64,000 nucleotides of DNA from Rossellomorea aquimaris (GTDB taxonomy: Bacteria; Bacillota; Bacilli; Bacillales; Bacillaceae_B): assembly GCF_008180865.1 (NCBI RefSeq), contig NZ_VTEX01000001.1:1141809-1205808 (forward strand), written 5' to 3'. Made by a program: the position numbers and the translations under genes. How positions within the stretch are numbered: position 1 is the stretch's first letter; each line of letters opens with the position of its first letter. Below the pieces are notes generated by a model. The model worked only from the letters and a program-made list of their open reading frames with translations, was not told the DNA's origin and ran no database searches. Of this stretch, positions 16,315 to 25,615 are shown in pieces.

Positions 16315-17334
16315 TTAAGAAAGATTCCTCAATATTTCAGACACCTTGTTTATTTCTTCCATTGTAACATCATAATGAGTGGTAAAACGTACAAGAGTAG
16401 GACCAAAGGTCACTGCCTGAATCCCCTTTTCTTTTAACTCATCAATGAATTGGTCTGCTGTTTCTCCTCTTCCCTTTACATCTGCAACGACAATATTCGT
16501 ATCAACTTGATTGATTACTTCAATACCCTTACAGGCTTGAAGGGTTTCTTTAAGTACGATTGCTTTCTCATGATCTTCCACTAATCGTTCTCTCATAGTT
16601 GTTAATGCAACCAATCCTGGGGCAGCAACCAGACCTACCTGTCTTAACCCCCCGCCTAATCGCTTTCTCCACTTTCGGGCACGATTAATGAATGTATGAT
16701 CACCTGCGATGATAGACCCTATAGGGGCACCCAAACCTTTGGATAGGCATATTTGCACAGTATCACAATGATCAGTGAACTCCCTGATATCTCTTCCACT
16801 AGCATATACTGCATTAAAGAGCCGCGCTCCATCGATGTGCACTGGAATTGAATGTTTTTTCCCTAGAGTATAGATCGCTTTCATATTCTCTGGAGACACA
16901 ATTGCTCCACCTGCACGATTATGTGTATTCTCCAAACAAATGAGCCCTGTTTCTGGAAAATGCTGATCTTCAGTACGTATAGCCGCTTCTACTTCAATCG
17001 GATCCATCTCTCCATTTATCCCTTGGATCGTACGTGTTTGAACACCTGCCAATGCGGCAACCGCTCCTGATTCATAGTAGAAAATATGAGAATTCGCTTC
17101 TAATAGAATTTCATTCCCTGGACGTGTGTGTGTTAATACAGCAACTTGGTTACCTTGAGTACCACTTGTTACAAATAGGGCTGCTTCTTTACCGAGTAAA
17201 GTGGCAGCTTCTCTTTCAAGCTTTATGACTGTAGGATCTTCTCCATACACATCATCCCCTACTTCAGCCTCGAACGCAGCCCTTCGCATTTCTTCTGTTG
17301 GTTTTGTTACTGTATCACTTCTTAAATCGATCAA
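16315..17334 (-). CDS. ltaE: Low-specificity L-threonine aldolase
   Basis: A 339-aa PLP enzyme that cleaves L-threonine or allo-threonine to glycine and acetaldehyde. I place the start at the TTG at 17332-17334, giving [13 protein letters not shown], because AGAGGAGG lies eight bases upstream; no ATG fits. Family markers are the N-terminal [28 protein letters not shown] and the PLP-lysine motif [10 protein letters not shown]. It is divergent from the HTH-TPR regulator gene and appears monocistronic. Confidence 0.9.
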   Translation of the reverse strand: MIDLRSDTVTKPTEEMRRAAFEAEVGDDVYGEDPTVIKLEREAATLLGKEAALFVTSGTQGNQVAVLTHTRPGNEILLEANSHIFYYESGAVAALAGVQTRTIQGINGEMDPIEVEAAIRTEDQHFPETGLICLENTHNRAGGAIVSPENMKAIYTLGKKHSIPVHIDGARLFNAVYASGRDIREFTDHCDTVQICLSKGLGAPIGSIIAGDHTFINRARKWRKRLGGGLRQVGLVAAPGLVALTTMRERLVEDHEKAIVLKETLQACKGIEVINQVDTNIVVADVKGRGETADQFIDELKEKGIQAVTFGPTLVRFTTHYDVTMEEINKVSEILRNLS

Positions 17335-17554
17335 AATGAAATACCTCCTCTTAAACCTTAAACTACTTTCATTATAACAAAAGTAGGTGGTTGACGAATC
17401 AACCTTGAGATGAATAAAAGACCATACAAAATACCCAGAAAAAAATATAATTATAGGAATATTCAAAACATTTACCTTTTTTATATGTTACTATTTTAAT
17501 AATCAATTACCTGAACGAAATGAGTAAATAAAACCAGTTAGAGGAGAAGGTCAT

Positions 17555-18811
17555 ATGACAATCGGTTCTAAAATCCGCTTTCACAGACTAAAACGAAATT
17601 TAACACAAGAAGATTTATCAAAAGGGATTATTTCCGTATCATACCTTTCCAAACTGGAAAACAATCAAGTTACTCCGTCAAATGACATAATTAATTTACT
17701 CTGTGACCGATTAGGTGTAAATAATCTTCTTGATACGACTGACCATTTGAACAAACTACTTGAGAAATGGAATCATGCTCTACTGTGGAATAAAACAGAG
17801 GACGCCAAGTCTATCAATGAGGTCGTTAAGAAGGACCTTGATCAGACGGATGATCTCATTCCACATTTATTCTATAAGATCCTTTGCTTTCGTGTTCAAC
17901 TAATTAAAGGGAACCTTCAGAACGCGTTGGATAACATGAAACAGATTCAATCCAACTATAAAGAACTGACCGATGCACTGAAATTCTATTATCACAAATA
18001 CAAAGGTAACTATTATTATTTGATTAAAGAGTACGATAAAGCCATCGGAGAACTGAAAGAAGCTGAAACCTGCTATGTAATTGGAAATGTGATCAATGAA
18101 GAAGAAAGAGCAGATTTATATTATTTATTCAGCCTGGTCCTGACCCGTTTAAGTAGGTACCGATTAGCAATATTCTACGGGGAGAAGTCACTCTCTATTT
18201 TCCAGGGGGTCTATTTCCAGAAAAGATGCGCTGAGGTGCATTTGATTTTAGGAATTTGCTATCGGCGTATACGTTATAGCGAAGAAGCGATAAAGCATTA
18301 TGAGTGGGCCAATTTCATTTCTCAATCCATAGACTATACGTCGTTAAATTCCAAGGTAGAGCAAAACCTGGGATATTTAAAATCATTTATGAACAAGAGC
18401 GATGAAGCCATTCAGCATTATTTGCGAAGTATTGAATTGAAAGGATCGGACGAAGAAGGAAAGCTGTACTCTATTCTCTCTCTGGTCAAGGAATATTATA
18501 AAAAGAACCAATTTTCCGAGGTGCGTTTCTGGTTACCTAAAGGGTTACACCTTTGCTCAAAAGAAAAGTTCCCCGATAAATTTTATCAATTATCTTATTA
18601 TCAGTTTGCATTAAATGATTTTCCACAAGGTTTTGAGGCGTTTATGAAGGAATATGCACTCCCCTTCTTTAAAAAAAGCGGATCCCATCTATTATATGCT
18701 GAGTATTCTAAATTCCTTGGCCAATATTACCAAGGGGTTAGAAAATATAAATATGCAGCATTTCATCTAAATGAAGCTAATCTCATTTATGAAGAAATGT
18801 TAACTGTATAG
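17555..18811 (+). CDS. HTH-TPR transcriptional regulator of the RRNPP (NprR/PlcR-like) family
   Basis: A 418-aa cytoplasmic receptor-regulator. Residues 1-60 are an XRE-type helix-turn-helix (RLKRNLTQEDLSKGIISVSYLSKLENN). The rest is a chain of tetratricopeptide-like helix pairs (for example KYKGNYYYLIKEYDKAIGEL, and AEVHLILGICYRRIRYSEEA at about 229-248). The length and layout match NprR-type quorum receptors. A GAGGAGAAGG site precedes the ATG. The stop codon overlaps the ribosome binding site of a tiny exported peptide gene, the standard arrangement for RRNPP receptor and signal peptide pairs. The DNA target is not evident. Confidence 0.88.
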   Translation: MTIGSKIRFHRLKRNLTQEDLSKGIISVSYLSKLENNQVTPSNDIINLLCDRLGVNNLLDTTDHLNKLLEKWNHALLWNKTEDAKSINEVVKKDLDQTDDLIPHLFYKILCFRVQLIKGNLQNALDNMKQIQSNYKELTDALKFYYHKYKGNYYYLIKEYDKAIGELKEAETCYVIGNVINEEERADLYYLFSLVLTRLSRYRLAIFYGEKSLSIFQGVYFQKRCAEVHLILGICYRRIRYSEEAIKHYEWANFISQSIDYTSLNSKVEQNLGYLKSFMNKSDEAIQHYLRSIELKGSDEEGKLYSILSLVKEYYKKNQFSEVRFWLPKGLHLCSKEKFPDKFYQLSYYQFALNDFPQGFEAFMKEYALPFFKKSGSHLLYAEYSKFLGQYYQGVRKYKYAAFHLNEANLIYEEMLTV

Positions 18812-18822
18812 GAGGTGAAATG

Positions 18823-18939
18823 ATGAAAAAGGTGAAAAAATTATTACTAATCACAAGCCTGACTGCTATGGCACTCTCTGGTGTTGTCGTAATCAACTCC
18901 AATGAAGAAGAGTTCCCACCATACTCAGGAAAATTATAA
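18823..18939 (+). CDS. Candidate RRNPP signalling pro-peptide (38 aa)
   Basis: A 38-residue peptide with a basic start (MKKVKK), a hydrophobic core (LLLITSLTAMALSGVVVI) and a short polar tail ending EEEFPPYSGKL. The GGAGGTG site at 18811-18817 begins on the last base of the regulator's stop codon, so the two are translationally coupled. An in-frame ATG at 18820 is too close to the site. The form is that of Phr/NprX-type precursors, which are exported, trimmed and re-imported to bind the TPR receptor. The active peptide would come from the C-terminal tail, but its exact ends cannot be read from sequence. Confidence 0.8.
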   Translation: MKKVKKLLLITSLTAMALSGVVVINSNEEEFPPYSGKL

Positions 18940-18952
18940 ACACAAAGCAATC

Positions 18953-18984
18953 AGGACTGGCCTATTTTGGACCAGTCCTTTTCA
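18953..18984 (+). terminator. Terminator after the regulator/pro-peptide pair
   Basis: AGGACTGG / CCAGTCCT stem followed by TTTTC. It closes the two-gene transcript. Confidence 0.82.
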
Positions 18985-19145
18985 ATTGTTCAGCTTATTA
19001 GGCAACCCACCCGGGAATAAAGAAGTTCTACATACTTTACGTATACTCCTATCAATCAATTGATTGGAAATTGTAATTATTCAATGAAATTTTCTGAATA
19101 AAGAGATATAGTTAGTATTGAATACATATTTTAGGGGGATTTTAG

Positions 19146-20378
19146 ATGAATACATCATTTGAAAGTAATTTAGAAAGATACGCAGATTTAATCGTACAGG
19201 TAGGACTAAACGTGCAAAAGAATCAAGAACTTCTGATTTCTGCACCTATTACTGCGTATAAATTTGTTCGACTTGTTACTAAGAAGGCATATGAAGCCGG
19301 TGCATTAAATGTACTAACCGACTTCTACGATGAAGAGTTAAAGAAAATCCGCTTAGACAGTTCTTCTGAGGAAGGATTGAAAGCGTTTCCTGATTGGAAG
19401 GCAAAGGGATTTATTGAAATGGCGGAAAATAATGTCGCGCTACTAAATTTAGCGGCACCAAACCCTTCACTATTAAGAGATTCAGATCCAAAAAGGGTTG
19501 CCATTTTGAACAGAGCTTCCGCTGAAGCAATGAAAGATTTTTCTGCTTATATCGGCGGCGGAAAAATCAGCTGGTTAATAGCGGCATTCCCTACAATCGA
19601 ATGGGCTCAAACTGTCTTCCCTGAACTCTCTCAGGACGAAGCAATCGATAAACTATGGGAAAACATCTTTTATACAACCCGGACGGATCAGGAGAACACG
19701 GTAGCTCTATGGGAATCTCATATTAGTAATCTGAATAAGAACGCCGACCGTTTAAATGAAAGCAAATACAAAAAGCTTCATTATAAAGGACCTGGAACAG
19801 ATCTTTCCATCGAATTTCACCCACAAACAAAATGGATCAGTGCCCAGTTTACAAATGATCAAGGAATTCCCTTTGTTCCGAACCTACCAACGGAAGAAGT
19901 GTTTACAATCCCAGTCAAACAGGGTGTAAATGGGACTGTCACGAGTACGAAACCACTTAACTATAGCGGTACGTTAATCAGGAACTTTTCACTAACATTT
20001 AAAGACGGTAAAGTGGTAGAATTTACAGCTGAGGAAGGATATGAAACCCTGAAAAATCTGCTCGAAACAGATGAAGGTGCCTCCTATTTAGGAGAAGTGG
20101 CATTGGTTCCTCACAACTCCCCCATTTCTAATACAAACATTATCTTTAACAACACACTTTTTGATGAAAATGCTTCTTGTCATATAGCGCTGGGTAGAGC
20201 ATTATCAGTGTGTGTGGAGGAAGGCAAAAATATGACGGCGGAACAATTACAGAAAGTAGGTTTTAACGAAAGCATGATTCATGTAGATTTCATGATAGGA
20301 TCAGCTGAGTTAGACATTGACGGCGAAAAGGAAGACGGAACGATTGAACCTATCTTCAAAGCTGGTGATTGGGTTTAA
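19146..20378 (+). CDS. M29-family metal-dependent aminopeptidase (AmpS/PepS-like)
   Basis: A 410-aa protein of peptidase family M29 (thermophilic aminopeptidase T/AmpS). Typical segments are LERYADLIVQVGLNVQKNQ at the N-terminus, the PAPNP-like LNLAAPNPSLLRDSDPKR, and NLPTEEVFTIP with catalytic Glu in the C-terminal half. HIALGRALSV and HVDFMIGS supply metal-binding His/Asp. It cleaves N-terminal residues from peptides in the cytoplasm. It has its own promoter region and terminator, so a link with the preceding signalling pair is not required. Confidence 0.9.
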   Translation: MNTSFESNLERYADLIVQVGLNVQKNQELLISAPITAYKFVRLVTKKAYEAGALNVLTDFYDEELKKIRLDSSSEEGLKAFPDWKAKGFIEMAENNVALLNLAAPNPSLLRDSDPKRVAILNRASAEAMKDFSAYIGGGKISWLIAAFPTIEWAQTVFPELSQDEAIDKLWENIFYTTRTDQENTVALWESHISNLNKNADRLNESKYKKLHYKGPGTDLSIEFHPQTKWISAQFTNDQGIPFVPNLPTEEVFTIPVKQGVNGTVTSTKPLNYSGTLIRNFSLTFKDGKVVEFTAEEGYETLKNLLETDEGASYLGEVALVPHNSPISNTNIIFNNTLFDENASCHIALGRALSVCVEEGKNMTAEQLQKVGFNESMIHVDFMIGSAELDIDGEKEDGTIEPIFKAGDWV

Positions 20379-20409
20379 TATTTGATTTAGAAGGAAGAAT
20401 AATGGTGCA

Positions 20410-20439
20410 GGCTTAAATAATTTATTTAAGCCTTTTTTT
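20410..20439 (+). terminator. Terminator of the aminopeptidase gene
   Basis: GGCTTAAATA / TATTTAAGCC stem followed by T7. Confidence 0.87.
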
Positions 20440-20630
20440 ATTGAGGTTTTCGTTCATGGATTGTTTTCTCTCAATCACGCTTTTGGAGAAAAGGGTTACT
20501 ATTATAAAACCTCGCCACATAATTGGTAAAAGTTACATATAATATGACAAACAAATTTCTTTTTTAACATATTCAATACTTCACGAATCCTTTACAATAG
20601 AAGTATACCTTTTTTAAAGGAGCGATTTCC

Positions 20631-21464
20631 TTGTCGATCAATCACAAACATTCGTTTTTATGGAGTGGCATCATTATCTCTTTCTTCACTTTATATATAA
20701 TATTTCGCACTACAAATGTACAATCCAGTGAAAAACCCTTAACCGTTGAAGAGAAATATCCCACTGTCTTTGTCCACGGGTACAAAGGTACATATAATTC
20801 TTTCAGAACGATGCTGGAACGTTTTGAAAACCAGCATGGCTGGGGTCAAAAAAAATTGGAGATTTATGTGTCAGAGAATGGCAGTGTGGTGTATAAAGGA
20901 TCTCTTTCCACAAATCCCACTTCACCTCCACTCGTTCAAGTCATTTTTGAAGATAATCGGGCATCATTGGAGAAACAGGCGATTTGGTTAGAAAATGCCA
21001 TGAAGCTCTTACATCATCAGTTTGACGTTTCAAATGTAAATATTGTTGGCCACTCCATGGGCGGCCTTGCGTCAACAAAATATATTCTAAATACCAGGGA
21101 TAGCTCGTTTGTCCCCCGGACTCATAAATTCATTACGATTGCCACCCCTTTCCTTGGTGTTACGAAGGATTCCTATGATCAAATCAATACAGGCGCAGCT
21201 GTTATAGACTTAAAACCTGAATCACGTGCATTGAAGAAATTATTTCTCAATCGCCATTTAATCCCTTCCGATATAAACGTATTATCCATAGCAGGATCGG
21301 GTGATGATGTGGTGAATGTTCAAAGTGCTATAGGCAGTCAATCACTTTTTGAAAAAAACCAATATCAATCCAGGATCGTGTATGATCCATCCATTTCTCA
21401 TAGCGGACTACATGAAACGATAAAAGTAGACCGGCTTGTAGGAGATCACTTATGGGGTAAATGA
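20631..21464 (+). CDS. DUF915-type alpha/beta hydrolase, membrane-anchored or secreted
   Basis: A 277-aa protein starting with TTG nine bases after AAAGGAG. An N-terminal hydrophobic helix (residues 9-27) acts as an anchor or signal. The alpha/beta-hydrolase core shows the oxyanion loop FVHGYKGT and the nucleophile elbow GHSMGG, with a late Asp (GSGDDVVN) and His (SISHSGLHE) completing a plausible triad. Members of DUF915 are lipase/esterase-like extracellular enzymes of unknown substrate. Flanked by strong terminators, it is monocistronic. Confidence 0.87.
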   Translation: MSINHKHSFLWSGIIISFFTLYIIFRTTNVQSSEKPLTVEEKYPTVFVHGYKGTYNSFRTMLERFENQHGWGQKKLEIYVSENGSVVYKGSLSTNPTSPPLVQVIFEDNRASLEKQAIWLENAMKLLHHQFDVSNVNIVGHSMGGLASTKYILNTRDSSFVPRTHKFITIATPFLGVTKDSYDQINTGAAVIDLKPESRALKKLFLNRHLIPSDINVLSIAGSGDDVVNVQSAIGSQSLFEKNQYQSRIVYDPSISHSGLHETIKVDRLVGDHLWGK

Positions 21465-21468
21465 TCTG

Positions 21469-21512
21469 CTTCCCTATTCAGATAGTTTTATATCTGAATA
21501 GGGAAGTTTTTT
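21469..21512 (+). terminator. Strong terminator after the hydrolase gene
   Basis: A 16-bp perfect stem (21469-21484 with 21491-21506) followed by T6. Confidence 0.9.
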
Positions 21513-21576
21513 AATGTACAGTTGCGTAAACTTCCTTTACGTTCTATACTACACAAGACTAAACCTCAAGGTTAGG

Positions 21577-22779
21577 ATGAGTAGAATGACAAAAGAAAGA
21601 ATCATTAAAGCAAACCCTAAATACATACAACAATTCCAAAAAGGATTCCCCCTTCTTAATAAAGAAAATGTGACAACATCAATTGAGAATATTCAAGAAG
21701 GAGAAGTTCTCAAACTTGTAGACAATAACAATGGCTTTATCGCCAAAGGCTATTCGGGAATACAGAACAAAGGAATCGGATGGCTTCTGAGTTGGAAAGA
21801 ACAAGAAGCAATTGACAAAGACTTTATCTTTAAAAAGCTTCAAGCTGCCATCAATCAACGTCTTCACTTCTTTTATAGTGAAGATACGACCGCGTTTCGA
21901 GTGTTTAATGGTGAAGGAGACGGATTTGGAGGAATCACCATAGACTACTTTGATGGATACTACCTCGTTCAATGGTATTCAAAAGGAGCCTATGCCTTTA
22001 AGGAAGAAGTTATGCAAGGGTTAAGAGAATTAACGGATTACAAAGGCATTTATCAGAAAAAGCGATTTGCACAGGAAGGAAAATATGTGGAAGAAGATGA
22101 TTTCGTTGAAGGAACCCGCCCTTCATTCCCTCTTCTCGTCAAGGAAAATGGCGTTCAATTTGCCATCTATTTAAATGACGGCGCAATGGTAGGGGTTTTC
22201 CTTGACCAACGTGAAGTGCGTAAACGAATTCGTGACTCATACTCTGAAGGAAAACGAGTATTGAATACGTTTTCTTACACAGGTGCTTTTTCTGTGTTCG
22301 CTGCACTCGGTGGTGCCCTGGAAACAACCAGCGTTGATCTCGCTAATCGCAGTTTAAGTAAGACTATTGAACAATTCAGTATTAATGGGATCGATTACGA
22401 AGCACAAAACATCATTGTAGAAGATGTCTTTAAATACTTTAAATATGCCGTAAAAAAAGAACTCTCCTTTGATCTTGTGATTCTCGATCCGCCAAGCTTT
22501 GCCCGTTCAAAGAAACATACATTCAGTGCAGCTAAGGATTATAAAGATTTGTTAAAAGAAGCGATTACCATTACTGAAAAAAAGGGTACCATTGTGGCAT
22601 CCACTAATTGCAGCACCTTCAATATGAAGAAATTCAAAAGCTTTATTGAAACAGCCTTTAAAGAAACCAATGAAAAATATAAAATACTCGAAGAATACAC
22701 ACTGCCGGAAGACTTTAAAACCCTCAGTCAATACAAACAAAGTGATTACCTTAAAGTCGCCTTTATTCAAAAACTATAA
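21577..22779 (+). CDS. RlmI-like 23S rRNA (cytosine-C5) methyltransferase (class I SAM)
   Basis: A 400-aa protein with an N-terminal PUA domain (about 1-75) and a C-terminal Rossmann SAM-methyltransferase. Motif I is around FSYTGAFSVFAA, SVDLANRS is the acidic SAM-binding loop, and LDPPSFARSK is the catalytic motif. It belongs to the RlmI/YwbD group that methylates a cytosine in 23S rRNA; specificity is inferred. I chose the ATG at 21577, five bases after AAGG; the ATG at 21586 is nearly as good. Upstream in-frame codons lie inside the preceding terminator. Confidence 0.85.
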   Translation: MSRMTKERIIKANPKYIQQFQKGFPLLNKENVTTSIENIQEGEVLKLVDNNNGFIAKGYSGIQNKGIGWLLSWKEQEAIDKDFIFKKLQAAINQRLHFFYSEDTTAFRVFNGEGDGFGGITIDYFDGYYLVQWYSKGAYAFKEEVMQGLRELTDYKGIYQKKRFAQEGKYVEEDDFVEGTRPSFPLLVKENGVQFAIYLNDGAMVGVFLDQREVRKRIRDSYSEGKRVLNTFSYTGAFSVFAALGGALETTSVDLANRSLSKTIEQFSINGIDYEAQNIIVEDVFKYFKYAVKKELSFDLVILDPPSFARSKKHTFSAAKDYKDLLKEAITITEKKGTIVASTNCSTFNMKKFKSFIETAFKETNEKYKILEEYTLPEDFKTLSQYKQSDYLKVAFIQKL

Positions 22780-22784
22780 TGGAT

Positions 22785-22812
22785 AGGGACGGACCTTTAA
22801 AGGTCCGTCCCT
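22785..22812 (+). terminator. Perfect hairpin after the methyltransferase gene
   Basis: AGGGACGGACCTT / AAGGTCCGTCCCT is a 13-bp perfect stem with a two-base loop. The same stem sequence is reused at 28921-28962. The T-run is poor. Confidence 0.65.
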
Positions 22813-22882
22813 CCTCCTGTCTTTATATAGAGAAAAGGTGGTAAAATTTCAATTAATGCGTTTAGGTTTATTGTTTCTATAG

Positions 22883-22902
22883 ATGACAGAATAATCTGTC
22901 AT
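22883..22902. promoter_or_regulatory. 20-bp perfect palindrome upstream of the HAD phosphatase gene
   Basis: ATGACAGA-ATAA-TCTGTCAT is an exact 8-4-8 inverted repeat about 80 bases before the next start. The size and symmetry suit a dimeric repressor operator. I cannot name the regulator. Confidence 0.45.
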
Positions 22903-22979
22903 TATTTCCTCGGAAACCGCATAATGCGACATATCGCTTGAACTTATTGGAGAAAAAGATCGAATAAGGAAGTCTACTG

Positions 22980-23510
22980 ATGAAAAAAGCTGTTTTTCTT
23001 GATCGTGATGGAGTAATTAATGAGGTGAAAACAGAAAGAGTGACATTTGTTAATCGACCCGATCAATTTTATTTCCTGGAGGGAGTCCTTGAAGCTATTA
23101 AATTATTGACTGATTCCGATTTTCAAGTTTTCGTCGTTACCAACCAGGGTGGAGTTGGGTTAGGATATCTATCTCATGAACAACTTCAATCCATTCACGA
23201 TCATATGTTAAGGGAAATTGAAAAGGCCGGGGGGTTCATTCAAGAGGTATCCTGTTGTACTCACAAGCCTCACGAAGGTTGTGGGTGCAGAAAACCTGAA
23301 GCAGGGATGCTCTTGGACCTGGCAAAAAAGCATGATATTGATATTGGCCAATCGTATATGGTAGGTGATCGCGAGGTAGATATTGAAGCTGGTCGCAAAG
23401 CGGGATGCACTACTGTCTTACTTTCAGACAGCCCCTCTCATCTATATAACGCCGATCACATGTTTACTAACTTAATGGATGCTGCTGAGTTTATCCTCAC
23501 TAATAAATAA
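22980..23510 (+). CDS. HAD-IIIA phosphatase, GmhB-like (heptose bisphosphate phosphatase family)
   Basis: A 176-aa HAD enzyme with motif I DRDGVIN (nucleophile Asp8), motif II VVTNQGG, a zinc-binding cluster CCTHKPHEGCGCRKP and motif III/IV GDREVDIEAGRKAG. These are the marks of D,D-heptose 1,7-bisphosphate phosphatases and related histidinol-phosphate phosphatases. No heptose pathway genes are nearby, so the real substrate is open. It is preceded by the palindrome at 22883-22902 and followed by a terminator. Confidence 0.88.
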   Translation: MKKAVFLDRDGVINEVKTERVTFVNRPDQFYFLEGVLEAIKLLTDSDFQVFVVTNQGGVGLGYLSHEQLQSIHDHMLREIEKAGGFIQEVSCCTHKPHEGCGCRKPEAGMLLDLAKKHDIDIGQSYMVGDREVDIEAGRKAGCTTVLLSDSPSHLYNADHMFTNLMDAAEFILTNK

Positions 23511-23514
23511 GTCT

Positions 23515-23543
23515 CAAAGGTGCCCCAAACGGGACACCTTTTT
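23515..23543 (+). terminator. Terminator of the HAD phosphatase gene
   Basis: AAAGGTG...CACCTTT stem followed by T-rich sequence. Confidence 0.8.
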
Positions 23544-23698
23544 TTATCCCATATTTGATTATTAAGTGCTTTCGTGAAGCATTGAATACTTCCATTCAAA
23601 CTTACATCGGGACATCCGGAAGATCCCGTTTTATCGTTTTCAAAATAGGGAATTCTATGGTAAAGTACTATGGGACTAATGAGAACGGGAGGTATTCG

Positions 23699-25615
23699 AT
23701 GAACCAGCAGGAATTATTACAAATTATACGAGATCACTACCCCTTTGATGTTCTGACCACTGAACAGCTAGATTACATTATTTCCGGTTCTAAATACACC
23801 ACTTTTAAAAAGGGTGAATTCCTTTTTCATGAAGATGAAACGGTAGAAGAACTTGATATATACTTCCTTGTCTCAGGGCTTGCGAAGAATGTTCTCCATC
23901 GCTCGAGCGGCAAACAGTATTCACTCCGATTCTATTATCCTGGAGACTTAATCGGGATTATGATTATGCTTACAAGCGGTGAAATGACATTTTCCGTGCA
24001 GGCAATAGAGGATTGTACTGTGTTCCGCATTCGAAAGGATCGACTATTGGAGATAATGACCAAGAACAATGACTTTTCAAAGATCATCTTCGAAAGCATT
24101 GGAAATCGCATGAAAACATTGTACGATGAAATAAAAGCGAAATCTGCCAATGAATCCGACGACGAAAATATCAACCTGTTTCGAACTAAAGTACATACGT
24201 TAATGGATCGCCCCACCTTCATTGACGAAAATGCCACTGTTCTTGACGCAGCCAGAAAGATGAAAAAAGAAGATACATATGGTCTAGTGGTAGTAGATCA
24301 AAAGAAACAAATGAAAGGGATTCTTACCCAACATGAAATCCTGTCTTATATTACAAACCCGATAATTAGTGAATCCGTAAAAGACTGGATGAAGAAAAAA
24401 CCGTTTTGGATTCGTGATGAATCCTTTGCCTATGAAGCCCTTTCTTATTTCAAACATGAAGAAGTGGATTTTGTACCAATCATTCGCAATGATGAAGTCG
24501 TTGGGGTTCTGACGAGTACATCATTTCTCAATATACAGGATTCAAATTATTTGGACCTCTCATATAAAATCCAAAAAGCTGTATCGAATGACGAACTCGT
24601 AGAGCTGGCAACTGTTAAAAGTAATACCTTTCAACAGTTCATTCAAGATCTACTCCTTCAAGATAGTTTTGGCTACGATATTTGCGAAGTGATCTCAAAC
24701 TATAATGATCGCCTTCACCGAAAAATCATTCAATTAACCGAAAAAGAAATGCGTCAGGAAGGCTTCGGTTCTGCGCCTATCAATTATTGTTTTATCGTCA
24801 TGGGCAGTCAAGGCAGGAGTGAGCAAGGCTTTCATACAGATCAGGATAATGGAATCATTCTTGATGATTATAATCACTTGTCCGATCTTAAAAAGGTTGA
24901 TTTGTATTTCCAGGCATTCACCGAAAAACTCAATTTAAAGCTTGCTGCATGCGGTTTTCCTGAATGTACTGGCGGAATCATGGCGAAGGAACAGAAATGG
25001 AAACGATCTTATACTGATTGGAAAAAGGCAATTGATGAATGGCTATATGAAATAGATGCACAGGAAGTTCAAAACATTACGATGTTTTATGATTTCCGCC
25101 CCATTTATGGTGATTACTCCATCGCAGAGGAAATTCGAAATTATTTAGCGGAAAAATCGAAACGGTCTCTCAATATGCAACAATTATTAAGAAAAGATGC
25201 CCTTCGTTTCAAACTTCCTGTTGGCCCTTTGGGACGAGTCAACCTGAAACCCAGGAATCATTTGTTTAACATTAAAAAGTCGGGGCTTTTGCAAATTGTC
25301 AATATGATTCGCATTCATTCGGTAAAATACGGAATTAAAGAAGTCAACACCATAAAGAGGGTTCAAGCATTGAAGAAGATGCAGGCATTCCATCCAAGGG
25401 ATGCTGAAAATGTAAAAACAGCGATGCATATTCTCCTCACTCTCCGTACAAAGCAAAACCTAATTGAACTTGTAGAAGGAAAACCATTAAGTAATGATAT
25501 TGATGTACGTACTCTTTCAAAAGAAGATCGTCAGAAATTAAAAGAATCCATCCAGATTGCTAATCGACTTCAACAAGTGATGGAAATTAGTTTTAATAGG
25601 AACCGGGTGGTTTAA
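23699..25615 (+). CDS. cNMP-binding / CBS-pair / DUF294 nucleotidyltransferase-like protein
   Basis: A 638-aa protein. I set the start at the ATG at 23699, which follows GGGAGG; the frame runs 48 codons further upstream without a usable site. Domains in order: cyclic-nucleotide-binding fold (about 18-130), a tandem CBS pair (about 160-275), a DUF294 nucleotidyltransferase domain with GSQGRSEQGFHTDQDNG (about 363-379), and the DUF294 C-terminal helical domain. The layout resembles GlnD-like signalling proteins. The ligand and target are unknown. The stop overlaps the next gene's start by one base. Confidence 0.88.
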   Translation: MNQQELLQIIRDHYPFDVLTTEQLDYIISGSKYTTFKKGEFLFHEDETVEELDIYFLVSGLAKNVLHRSSGKQYSLRFYYPGDLIGIMIMLTSGEMTFSVQAIEDCTVFRIRKDRLLEIMTKNNDFSKIIFESIGNRMKTLYDEIKAKSANESDDENINLFRTKVHTLMDRPTFIDENATVLDAARKMKKEDTYGLVVVDQKKQMKGILTQHEILSYITNPIISESVKDWMKKKPFWIRDESFAYEALSYFKHEEVDFVPIIRNDEVVGVLTSTSFLNIQDSNYLDLSYKIQKAVSNDELVELATVKSNTFQQFIQDLLLQDSFGYDICEVISNYNDRLHRKIIQLTEKEMRQEGFGSAPINYCFIVMGSQGRSEQGFHTDQDNGIILDDYNHLSDLKKVDLYFQAFTEKLNLKLAACGFPECTGGIMAKEQKWKRSYTDWKKAIDEWLYEIDAQEVQNITMFYDFRPIYGDYSIAEEIRNYLAEKSKRSLNMQQLLRKDALRFKLPVGPLGRVNLKPRNHLFNIKKSGLLQIVNMIRIHSVKYGIKEVNTIKRVQALKKMQAFHPRDAENVKTAMHILLTLRTKQNLIELVEGKPLSNDIDVRTLSKEDRQKLKESIQIANRLQQVMEISFNRNRVV

